The translations under genes and the position numbers were made by a program. This document shows positions 23,389 to 33,178 of a stretch of DNA of 44,011 nt, piece by piece. The DNA comes from Saksenaea vasiformis B4078 (lineage: Eukaryota > Mucoromycota > Mucoromycetes > Mucorales > Saksenaeaceae), in NCBI GenBank assembly GCA_000697055.1, contig JNDT01002325.1, forward strand, positions 1 to 44,011, given 5' to 3'. Under the pieces are notes generated by a model. That model had not been told where the DNA came from and made no database searches. It saw only the letters and a list, made by a program, of their open reading frames with translations. How positions within the stretch are numbered: position 1 is the stretch's first letter; each line of letters begins with the position of its first letter.

Positions 23389-24510
23389 GGTCGGGATATA
23401 TATATTATGAGTTGTGGAGAAAGAAGAAAGCCGAAGTTTCCAGACAAGTGATCGAATAAATTTGGACAAGGGACCGACACAGCGGAAGCTTTGCTGACAA
23501 AGCAAATCCCCGACCGAGCTTCGTGATCAATCTGTGATGAAACTACATTTTAGTTACCGACGCCATCTCTGCTGCTGCTGGTGCCCTCAGCGTCACAGAG
23601 AATCAGTCGGAGAAACATAGATCATAGGCAGATTTCTTCGCAGCCATGCCTAAGCCGACCCGCATTTTTTGGAGCCATACCTTGCACACCCGCCATCCAC
23701 CGAAACTACCCTAAATATTATCCTGAGAGACAATGCCCGATATACCGACCCTGTTGAATCTTGTTCCTTTGTCTTCTTGTAGATTTAGCCTTTTTCCTTC
23801 TGCATAAATGAAGATTTTGTTACAGAAGATTCCATTCTCCCTTAGAGAAAGCAAAATTATATAAAGGTTCTCGGAGCACAGCGCAGGATGCGGAAGTAAA
23901 AATGAATAACAGAAATAGAAGAAGATGCTTCTGGCAGGCTTAGAGACACTGTCAGTATTACATGTCGTAGTTGCAACTGTCTTTACGCTACCCTAACACA
24001 CTCGTGTGTTGATGTAAGATAATCAACGTTCCCACGCGAAATTTCGCTATCTTTCAGCGCATAATTCATTCGACATCAACGCAAAATGACATTTAGCTGA
24101 CGCAAACATTTGTTCAAAGCTACATGCTTAGTTAGGCGGCTGTGAGTGCAGCAAATATCAGCATGTTCGCTCTAGTCCCGTTACAGAGAAGAGAAAAGAA
24201 AAGAACGCCTTGGAATTCCAAGGAAAAAAGAACGAGATCTGTCGATGAGGTGCATACGTATGGCTGGTCCGCGGTAAAGGTATACGGCTCGCGTATTAGG
24301 TGACCAAGGGGTTAAAGGATATCACATATCATCGACGGGTACAAACGTCTCTTCAGGGATATAGTATTCTCTCTTAAGGTCTGGATTTTCCTGCAATTGG
24401 AGAATGCGATGCTACTGACGCCCAGCTCTGCAAAATTAATGGGGCATTTATTTACTTCTGTGATGACAGCGTAGAATATGATTTGTAGTCATTTCTGCAA
24501 AAAAAAAAAA
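23389..24510. other. divergent intergenic of bZIP and SETD9-like genes
   Basis: No gene recognised. Contains a perfect 16-bp palindrome at 24208-24223. A run of 12 A at 24499-24510 directly abuts the SETD9-like start codon. Confidence 0.5.
24208..24223. repeat. perfect 16-bp palindrome
   Basis: CCTTGGAATTCCAAGG equals its own reverse complement. It lies 288 bp upstream of the SETD9-like start and about 820 bp upstream of the bZIP start. Could be a dimeric-factor site; no factor is assigned. Confidence 0.6.
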
Positions 24511-25510
24511 ATGGCGGCTAGACACTTGTTTTTGCGAATGATTAAAAATTATCTTCATCGACTGTATGTACAAACGCTTTATGGAACGGTCGTTTAAAAA
24601 GGCAGAGACAGTTATCCACTGCAGTCACTGCGACTTAAGCTCAAGGCACTTCGTTCGCCGCCGCGCCAGGCGGTCATTGAGCCTGTTGCATCAAGTGAAG
24701 AATGTGTGCATCAAGTGGAATCGCTGCTGGACGTGCTGCATCGTCATGGACCTGACAATTCATCGTCATTCGCAAATACAATTGGCTTCTCGGTACACAA
24801 ACGACAGTCAGTCATTGCTGGCGCAGGCAAGTTAGATGCATAGTTTTACACTTGTCTGACAGATCTTTAGGACAAGGAGTGTTTCTCAAAGGCGAAGCCA
24901 AGCAAGGCGCAGTTGTGTGCTTGTATCCAGGCACGTACATCATCGAAGGCAAGATCGTCTACTAATACAGCAACAGGGACAATATACCTCCCATTCGACC
25001 CTCTGTTCTTTGTTAGCATTGCCAACAGCTATATACTCAAGTGTTTTGATGGCGTTTACGTGGACGGAAAAACAACAGGGCTATCTGGTAAAGTTCATAT
25101 GTCCTTGTATCACCGTGAAAACTGGCCAGGTGCTTTACAAATCAGCGATGCCACGTGGATGACAGATTCGCCAAAGTAAAGGTCTGATGAAAATTAGCGC
25201 TAATTGACAACATAATTCTCTTTAGAAACCCCATGGCAATTGGCCAGTTTGTAAATAACGGAACTGAACGGTATCCACCCAATGGTAAGACGCGGAAACG
25301 CACATCTGTAGATTGACATTTTGATGTCTAGTATGCTATCAGGAGGTTGATCTTCCACCTACATTCCCTGCTCATTTGCGACAGTACATACCCAATATCT
25401 ATTGGAGCAACGTTGACCCGATTAAAACATCTACTCGAATTGTAGCTCTAGTAACAGTGCGAGACATCAAAAACGAAGAGCTCTTTTCTACGTACATGGA
25501 TACCATTTGA
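24511..25510 (+). CDS. SETD9-like SET-domain protein
   Basis: Putative protein lysine methyltransferase resembling animal SETD9, whose substrate is not established. Six exons (24511-24567, 24625-24826, 24871-24930, 24977-25175, 25226-25284, 25332-25510) close exactly to 251 residues. SET-type blocks in order: GAGQGVFLKGEAKQGAVV with LYPGTIY (SET-N), FFVSIANSYILKCFDGVYVDG, LQISDATWM, IGQFVNNGTERYPPNVCYQE (the asparagine-rich cofactor segment), LRQYIPNIYW and the C-terminal EELFSTYMDTI with the tyrosine seen at this place in SET proteins. Introns 2 and 3 start with GC rather than GT (donors GCAAGT at 24827 and GCACGT at 24931), both ending AG; the frame and protein continuity require them. The ATG at 24511 follows a 12-A tract; an in-frame ATG at 24538 is an alternative start. 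Exon 1 rests only on splice logic. Confidence 0.82.
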
Positions 25511-26104
25511 AATAGATTACCAAACGTTATTATTGCCATCAAGTAAAGCATAGCATTGTTGCCAAATTGATCAGGGCGCCATCATTGCCCGCTTTCGATT
25601 CTAAGCGATTAGTTTGTGGACCGAAGCAATAGAAAGCTTTAGATGCTACTTCGGTAAGAAAAGAGCGTTTTTCTTTCATAGAAGTCTATGGACCTCTTTT
25701 GAGCGTCATTTCTTCAACAAGAAGGATTCGTTATGATGAAATAATATCTTGTAGATCATGATCCATGGTTGAAGCAATAGCTCACGGCGGAGAATCCTGT
25801 TTTTTTTAAGATTTTGATGACCATAAATTAAAAAAAGCAATTAGCGCTATCCGTTTTTCTGCACCAGATCAAGTCTATTAAGTAACCTGTTGAATCATGG
25901 ATCCTAATTGTAAACTTCTTGTAGCGGTATGCACCTAGCTGAGCAAGCTCCTCTACTGCAGATCGGGAACTGTGTTAGATGCGACGCACAAAAGTCCGAC
26001 ATCGCCCATCCGTTACTGACGTCATGGGTGCTTACGTGGGGTGCGCGTAGGTAGTCCCACGCGCTTACCTATCGCCGACACCTTCTTTCCAACAGAAATC
26101 GATA
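25511..26104. other. intergenic between SETD9-like and RPN3
   Basis: 3' UTR of the SETD9-like gene followed by a GC-richer promoter region for RPN3, including a perfect TGACGTCA at 26017-26024. No gene seen. Confidence 0.5.
26017..26024. promoter_or_regulatory. CRE/ATF-type site TGACGTCA
   Basis: Perfect cyclic-AMP-response/ATF-CREB octamer 81 bp upstream of the RPN3 start codon, in a good promoter position. Binding is inferred only. No PACE element (GGTGGCAAA), the yeast proteasome-gene element, was seen here. Confidence 0.4.
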
Positions 26105-28080
26105 ATGTCACAAACTGATTCAAAGCAGGAGAAAAACGATCAGGTCCAGGAGATGGAAATCATCGAGGATGAGGAGACAAAACAGCTTCGAATTGAAAAA
26201 GAGAACGCCGCTTCCGTCGTTGCCGGTAACTAACGCATGACACAACCATTTACATCCAACTAATACTCCACTCAAGAGTTAAAGCGTAGTTTTACTTTGC
26301 TGGAACGTGCTGTGGAAACTATTGAATCTCGCTTCACCACGCGTGTCCTGAGAACATTGCCAAATACCAGACGTCGTATCACCCCGAGTATCTTGGCTGA
26401 AACCATCTCAGAATACTATGGACCGAGTAAGTTCGAGGAAATGGGAACACAACATGTGTGCATGTACCAAGAGCCGACTGTATATTTAAAAAAAATGGAT
26501 AGACGATACGCAAAAGAATGAGCTTCTGAAACTTTTGGGCCAAGTAAGCGAGTGACACTTGTTCGGACTGGATCTCATCCTCTTCTTTTTTCTTAGGAAA
26601 CGCAATCAATGGACATCGATCACGAGTCAGGAGCTATTCTTCCTGAAATCGACATGTATATCCATTTACTTGTAATGGTCTACCTGTTGGATAATCAACA
26701 ATTAGAAAAGGTGCGCTTTCGATATCTGTGCAGTTTTTTAATACTGACGAGAATATTGCCAGGGAACTGAGCTCGCAAACAGAACAGTAGAAAAACTGGC
26801 GTCGCTTAATCGTAGAACGTTAGATCAATTAGCTGCTCGCATTTATTTCTATCATGCACGTTTCTATGAGGTTACGAACCGCTTAGAGGAAATCCGAAGG
26901 TAAGCAGACGGATCAATTGTGGGATATCCAACTAAATCATGGTGCAGTATGCAATTGGCAGCACATCGAACAGCTACTTTGCGACGAGATGACGAGACAC
27001 AGGTACGACTTATGATTGAAGGGGAGAGAGATGAGGCCCTAACGCCCAATCCAGGCAACATTGCTGAACTTGATCTTGCGCAACTACTTCAACCATAACC
27101 TGTATGACCAAGCAGACAAGCTGGTGTCGAAGAGTACATTCCCAGAGAATGCCAGTAACAACCAAGCCGCTCGCTACGCTTACTATCTTGGCCGGATCAA
27201 GGCACTTCAGCTTGACTATACGGCAGCACACACCTATCTTACTCAAGCCATCCGCAAGGCGCCTCAGAACAATGCTACAGCCGGTTTCCAACAGACAGTG
27301 AGTTTTTCTTATGGTTTGTTTTGGCGAAGTTGACGCTTTCCCTAGGTGCACAAATTTTTCATTGTTGTTCAATTGCTTATGGGAGATCTGCCTGAACGAT
27401 CGCTTTTCAGAGAACCTATCTTGAAACAAGCGCTTGTGCCTTATCTTTGCATCACGCAGGGTAAGTGAAAGGAGAAGGTACGAAACCGTTAGAAGATGCT
27501 TACCGTCACCTAGCTGTTCGTGTCGGTAACCTCAGCAAGTTCCACGAGAGCTTGACCCAGTACAATGCTGTCTTCAAGAAAGACAAGACCTACACACTCA
27601 TCCTTCGTCTGCGTCACAATGTTATAAAGACCGGTATCCGCATGATCAGTCTCTCGTACTCGAAGATTTCGCTGAGGGATATCTGTATCAAGTTGCATTT
27701 GGATAGCGAGGAAGATGCCGAATTTATCGTATCAAAAGCCATCCGAGATGGTGTGATTGATGCCACTTTGGACCACAACCAGGGCTTCATGAAGAGCAAG
27801 GTAGGGGACATTGGTAGACGGTTTAGTTGCTCATTCTAATATGGGGCCATAGGAAAATGTTGATATCTACTCTACAAACGAGCCACAACATGCCTTCCAC
27901 CAACGTATCACCTTCTGTTTGAACCTCCATAACGATGCTGTGAAAGCTATGCGCTTCCCTATGGATGCACACAGGAAAGAGTTGGCGAGCGCAGAAGCAG
28001 CACGAGAGAGAGAACGGGAGTTGGCACAGGAGATTGCAGAGGGTGATTTGGACGAGGAAGGCGATTTGGGAGATTTTTAA
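26105..28080 (+). CDS. RPN3: 26S proteasome regulatory subunit Rpn3 (PSMD3)
   Basis: Lid subunit of the 19S regulatory particle, a PCI-domain scaffold. About nine introns, all GT-AG, several under 70 nt; the product is close to 490 residues, as in yeast and animals. The N terminus is acidic ([20 protein letters not shown]). Helical repeats follow: [80 protein letters not shown]. The PCI region contains [40 protein letters not shown] and [20 protein letters not shown]. The acidic end [13 protein letters not shown] is characteristic of the family. Its 3' end converges on IMP3 with 206 bp between stops. A CRE-like octamer lies upstream. Confidence 0.96.
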
Positions 28081-28286
28081 TGCGACAATCCAAAATCAAA
28101 TAAAGAAGACATCCGAGATCAACGTCTCTCTTTTTGTTATTTAGATCGTCTGATTCGCGGCATGACAATAATAAAGAGATACAGTGAATAGCCTTTTTTT
28201 TTTAATGATTGTTTTGATGCCAGCAAAGTGTATATTTCATGAAAGGGAGAGACAAAGTAAACGGTGCATGGATAAGAGACATTGCT

Positions 28287-28966
28287 TTACAACAGATCGA
28301 AATCATCGAGCTAAAATACAGAGTAAATATTGCGTCGTCGACCATTGTATCATCATTATATTTATCTTGGCTTACCTTGTCGTTGTACTTGAGAATCTTT
28401 CTCTTGATTTTGGAGGTATCCACCCAAGTGACGAAATCTTCCATGGTACGGGTCACCAAAAATGCTGGGTCTGTGATCGTTTGTGGTCCAACACGGATAT
28501 GTCCTTGCTCTACAAATGTCACGGCTTCTTTTACAGTTTCAGCCATCTTAAGACGGCACATGACGATGGGTAGACGTCGTCGACAAAATGCGGAAACAGT
28601 GAGTTTGTTGCAGTCGCTGAATTTGCTCGTTGAAGTGATCACTCCCATGCTGTACAGCTTGTCAAGCAATGCCTTTTCCTGCTGTGCCCGGAAAGGATCG
28701 CGAGGGTCCAGCAACGAAATTCGGTTCGCAAGCTGTTTGACACTGCCTGCCAATTTGTTGTATCTAGCATGAGCATGAGCATGTGCGCAGACTGACTGAC
28801 TGACTGACTGTCTGTCTGTCTCCTTTTCTTACTTGTGATAATCTTCTCTTTTTTGAAGGTGGTATCTTCGGATCACTTTGATCTCGCGAATATCATCGTC
28901 TTTCTTCCACTGGAGAAAGTCGACCTTCTTCAGCAGCTTTTGCTCGTGATGTTTAAGTTGTCTCAT
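28287..28966 (-). CDS. IMP3: U3 snoRNP protein Imp3
   Basis: Component of the small-subunit processome that helps U3 snoRNA pair with pre-rRNA in the nucleolus. Three exons give 181 residues (yeast 183). The N terminus [20 protein letters not shown] is the standard Imp3 start. The S4 RNA-binding domain is [20 protein letters not shown] and [20 protein letters not shown], followed by the highly conserved [20 protein letters not shown] and the final LDDFDLL, which comes from a last tiny exon joined after NDK. The first intron contains a tetranucleotide repeat (28790-28822). Upstream is an RRPE-like TGAAAATTTT. Confidence 0.95.
28790..28822. repeat. GACT/GTCT tetranucleotide microsatellite in IMP3 intron 1
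   Basis: Five tandem GACT units followed by a run of GTCT-type units, located inside the first IMP3 intron. Likely polymorphic; no function proposed. Confidence 0.8.
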
Positions 28967-29811
28967 TGCGATCTAATAAAAAAGGTTGAATGGGGGAAGG
29001 AGCGAACCAAAAACAAGGTGTTTTCCAATTAATTTTTTGCTCCGCTTGAAAATTTTTCGAGCAAAAGTTGCTGAAGGGGTCACAATTCATTGCAAAAAGC
29101 ACAGAGTAAATAAAGCGATCGCTACGTAAAACAGCATAATTCTCTTGAGATCGACGCTATCTCACTAGAACGTTTGCTATGTATGATTACGTATGCCTTC
29201 TAGGTTGCGACTCGTATTTTAAATGTTTATCATATTATTGATAATGGAGATGTGCGTGCTCATCTCTATCAGCAGGATTCTCCAGATACGAACCAGACTA
29301 TCATCATGAAAATAAAATAGTACATGGCCAAAACCATTCCCAAAAATGAAGTGAAAATTTGTAAATTCTGTCAAAAAAGCGGCTTTGGGATCCTATCCAC
29401 AGTACTATCGCTTAGGGGTTAGGATTTTCTCTGCCTGATTAAAAAGCGCTATTGTTCGAAATAGAGAATCGCTGAAGTCTTAATAAGAGATAATATGGAC
29501 AGGGAATATTGCTATTCTGGGGCGCGACACCACCGTTATATGACGCGTATTTACATAAAGAACAATCTTTTTCCGCAAGCTGGATGCAGGTTTGGGATCG
29601 CGGTACCAGTACTTCCAGTCTACACAAGAAAAAGAAAATCAACCATGAGGAATCGTGCCATTGAAACCATCGCTGGTCTTCACTCACAAAGGTAAGAAAA
29701 AAAATTGCTGACGCAACTTGTGTCCCTCTAAAAAAGCGCAGTCCCAATAGCAACTTCGACAGGGTCACCTTTTTTTCAAAAAAAAACCCTCCTTCCCTCA
29801 GTAACCCCGTC
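28967..29811. other. divergent promoter region of IMP3 and ATP synthase g
   Basis: About 845 bp with no convincing gene. Contains an RRPE-like element on the IMP3 side and T-rich leader sequence on the ATP20 side. Confidence 0.5.
29047..29057. promoter_or_regulatory. RRPE-like element TGAAAATTTTT
   Basis: Matches the yeast rRNA-processing element core (TGAAAATTTT) that marks ribosome-biogenesis promoters. It lies 81 bp upstream of the IMP3 start, which is itself a ribosome-biogenesis gene. I did not find a partner PAC motif (GCGATGAG). Function is inferred from position and gene class. Confidence 0.4.
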
Positions 29812-30235
29812 ATGTCTGCCAAAATCGTCAGCACTCTTCAAGGAACCCTCTCCAAGCTTGTTGGTAAGCATCACATGAAAAGACTGTTGTTTTTGGGACG
29901 CGTTCTGACTCTTTACTGTTATTTAAAAAAAACCAAAAAAAGCCGCCCAAAGACCCCTCATTTATAAGGCCAAGGTTGCGGGTGAGATTGCCAAGCAGGT
30001 GTATGTGAAGGAAGGCATGGCATTCCCTACCGCCGAGCAATTCGCTCAAGCTCAACAGACAATCAAGCAAAGCGCAAACTTGTCCTCCTTGAAGCAGAAT
30101 CTGAACTGGCGCTGCGTGGCTCAGGGTGGTGTTGTCGCTGCTGAGCTCTACACCTTCTTCCTTATTGGCGAAATCGTTGGACGCAGAAACCTGATCGGTT
30201 ACAATGTCGAGTCTGCTGAACCCAAGCATCATTAG
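29812..30235 (+). CDS. ATP20: mitochondrial ATP synthase subunit g
   Basis: Inner-membrane Fo subunit that promotes ATP synthase dimerisation and cristae shape. Two exons (29812-29863 and 29943-30235) give 114 residues, matching yeast Atp20 (115). After MSAKIVSTLQGTLSKLV comes RPLIYKAKVAGEIAKQVYVKEG, then the family's central LKQNLNWRCVAQGGVVAAEL and the C-terminal membrane helix LYTFFLIGEIVGRRNLIGYN, which contains the GxxxG-like small-residue spacing (GEIVG). Start chosen as the first ATG after the T-rich leader. Convergent with the CstF-64 gene. Confidence 0.93.
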
Positions 30236-30534
30236 AGTTTAGTGCAGTCATAATAGAGACCAACTTTCATTGTAAAAGACAGAAAGGAAATCAGGTCATG
30301 TATATCGTGGGACATTCAAGTGTTATCCGGAGGATGATGAAATGAAGAAAGAAAGAAAAAAGTGATATCCATCATTTGTAAAAAGAAAAAGAAACAAAGT
30401 CGTGATTGCCTATAAAGAACCACTGATGATGATGGTTGCGTTTTCTCCCTCTCTCTCTTTATCTCTCTACTGTGGTTGAGACATGACCAGTTGCGCTTTC
30501 TATAAAAAAACACGATAAGCTACATTAGATTTCA

Positions 30535-31912
30535 TCATGCATGGATTTCGTTGATTACCAATTGTCTGATCTGATCCCGATGTTCCGGAGGGAAAGCATT
30601 GATCTGCTCATCAGTCAACTGTAGAACTTGCATCAATAAGGCCTTTTGTTCCTTCGGATCCACTATGCAGGAAAAGGTCACGGTTATTGTATTCGATGGA
30701 TAAAATAATTTTTACCTGCAGCTCCAGGGAGAGGCATACTGCTGGGTGCGGGTGCAGGCACGGGATTAGCTGCCATTGGTGGTTGCTGTGGAGGAATTTG
30801 CGGTGGTTGTTGTTGTTGTTGTTGTTGTACAGGCACTGGCTGAGGAACAGTTGCTGGAGGAGGCACATTGACAGCGGGAGCCGGGGCAGGAGCTGCCGGG
30901 GCACCACTCATCATTCTCTTTTACATCCCGGTAAGTACTTTTTTCTTTTCCTAGCAAAAATATATCCCGTCACGTACCGTGATAATATTAGGAGCCACAA
31001 TGTTCATCATAACCATTGCCTGAAACAATGCATATGCTACCTGTGGATTGGATGTCAAGAATTCTCGTGTAAACTGGGGTCTTTCGAACGACATTTGCTA
31101 TAATGATAATCGTTATCAACACAACGAACTGTGTCCTCATCCATATTTCTCCATACCTTCATCTGACTCATTAGTGCAAATAAATCCTGTGAGCTCATGG
31201 ATGCAAGAACTTTTGAGATCTCATCCACAGAGGATACAGGAGCTCCTGACGATGGTGGCTTGTTCATTACGGCAGGGGGTGGTGGTTGCTGCATGAGTGG
31301 TGGTGGTGGCATAGCATGCTGTCTAGGCTACGAATACACACACACACCAGATAAGTGACATACATCTTTAATTTGGGTTATCCTCTTGTTACCTGTTGCT
31401 GATGCTGTTGTGGTGGATGTTGATGTTGGTGTTGGTGTTTGTGCGATTGTCGTTGATTCTCCAACTGAGGATCCATGGCGGCATAATCAACTCTTAACTG
31501 TCGTCCACCAACATCATGTTCGTTAAGATTTCTAACGGCACTGGCTGCTGTCTCAGCGTCTGCGCAACCGTCAATATACTGAAAACTTTTTGTCCTGATG
31601 CATACCGTAAAATTCGCAAAATCCGTAACCCTTGGGTCGTCCTGTGTCGCGATCGAACAGAAGACTAAGAAAGAGTAGTCCATAGATTAAAACAGAAAGA
31701 ACGAGACGTAATTCATGGTACACACCGAAAGGATGCCACGGGGCCAACCTCTTTAAAAATGTCGATCAGCTGCTCCTCCGTCAACTCAAAGGGAATGTTG
31801 CCAACTGAAAGCGCACAAAACAAAAAATAACAACGTTTAGATCGTATTTGACGCTTTTCTGTGGTTCTATTTTACCAAAAACGACACGCGATCCTCTTGA
31901 CGCTTGGCTCAT
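30535..31912 (-). CDS. cleavage stimulation factor subunit 2 (CstF-64 / Rna15)
   Basis: Pre-mRNA 3'-end processing factor that binds U/GU-rich elements. From ATG 31912 ([12 protein letters not shown]) eight GT-AG introns are inferred. The RRM has RNP2 [20 protein letters not shown] and, after an intron, RNP1-type [13 protein letters not shown], then the [17 protein letters not shown] strand. A His/Gln-rich linker follows, then the hinge domain that binds CstF-77/Rna14 ([36 protein letters not shown]). Next come a Pro/Ala/Gln-rich linker with seven consecutive Gln and the C-terminal helical domain ([35 protein letters not shown]) that recruits Pcf11. All three family domains are present in one compact protein, shorter than human CstF-64 (577 aa) because the repeat region is missing. 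Confidence 0.92.
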
Positions 31913-32523
31913 GTTTAAGTTATTGTCTGGCTAACTGTGGTTATTTTTTGCAGAGCAAATTGCGCCGCCAAAAAAAGTTGTTTGCGTTGGCTGGGAATGA
32001 ATTATGCCACCCGTCTTGCTCAATTTTCTGTGTCATGACCGAGGAAAGGTTAAGGATGTCCCATCCCCTTCCCGCATGCATATGCTTACGGATATCGACC
32101 CTCGGACCACGATGATGGGTGGATTACCTTAGCTGATGTCCTCCTTGTTACAGACGTCGTAGCTGCAAGTTGAGCTCAGAAAAGGAGAATAGCACAAGAA
32201 CGTGACTTTCCCAAAGCATATACATACCAGACGAATAGCGAAAGTGTTCGAATGTTAGTTAACAAAGAAAGATAATAGAAAATAGGCAGAGTTGAGCAGC
32301 AGTGCAAGCGTTCGAATTTCCAAGTATTGTTATCAGAACTTACAACGAGAACAAAGAAAAATAGCCATCTGATATTCAAAGAAAGCTTCATGTTCGATGT
32401 AGGGGAATTACTAGGGACGCTCCAACGGGATGCTCCGTCACGCGGATTTCATGAAAAATCGATCAATGTATCATAATATCTCCACTATTAAAACAATCTG
32501 AAGTCGAAGATTAACTGTTATTT
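31913..32523. other. intergenic upstream of CstF-64, no gene seen
   Basis: Upstream region of the leftward CstF-64 gene. No family resemblance in any short open frame here. Confidence 0.5.
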
Positions 32524-33178
32524 TTGACGTATTTCACTCTTTCTAAAGATATTCTGTCACCCGAGGCTTCTTGTGTTTTTGAAAGGCCCCCACATCTAAA
32601 GCCTTCCAACTTCCTGCCTCCACCGTTCGTAGTGCTTCAGCAATACGAGCAACATGGTATTGCATCAATTCCCAGAAAGAAACGGGGCGATCATCTCAAA
32701 AAGGTTTTGATTTTGAGGAAGCCAGAGCGTCCCGTCGGAATGGCCTCAGAAATTATCGCTGATCTGCCAAAAGAACTTCCATTTAAGAAAATCCATGCTC
32801 CCACGGACGCCAACATCTATTGCGGGATCCGTTTAAAGAGACTTTTTCAACATTGGATGGAAATAGTACGCGGCTTCTTAAAAGCGGGTGACGTGTAGAC
32901 GCGGTAAATGAGAGTGTTGCAGAGGCTAGCACTATCGAGAAGTAAGTAGGACACTTCAGGAAGATGTTGATATCATTTATTTACGCAATGTGGCAAATAT
33001 TAGCCTTGGTCATTCCCTAATGTTTGACCCCAACGGTCGCACATGGGCCCGCTACTTCAATGCGGAAGAATTCGAGGAAATGAAAAGCCTTCATCCTCCA
33101 ATTTTCATCACTATAGCCAATAAGATAGATTCTTACTTAACCCCTTGTCTCGACACGGTTAAAGATTTATATCATTAG
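32524..33178 (+). CDS. unrecognised candidate coding segment, two exons, possibly partial or decayed
   Basis: An open frame of 124 codons (32524-32898, no ATG at its start) contains Lys/Pro-rich text (IASIPRKKRGDHLKKVLILR, then KPERPVGMASEIIADLPKEL). A second frame ending at 33178 reads VDIIYLRNVANISLGHSLMF, then DPNGRTWARYFNAEEFEEMK. The two can be joined in phase by an intron starting GTGTAG at 32893 and ending CAG at 32959 (67 nt), giving a continuous protein. Composition looks protein-like, but I recognise no domain. The missing start suggests an unseen 5' exon, a decayed gene or a mobile-element remnant. Confidence 0.3.

Noticed and set aside
24931..24976. Alternative donor inside 24931-24976 (GTACAT at 24935, or GC at 24949)
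   Set aside because: The GT donor breaks the frame into TIYLPFDP, and the GC donor at 24949 would leave an intron of only 28 nt.
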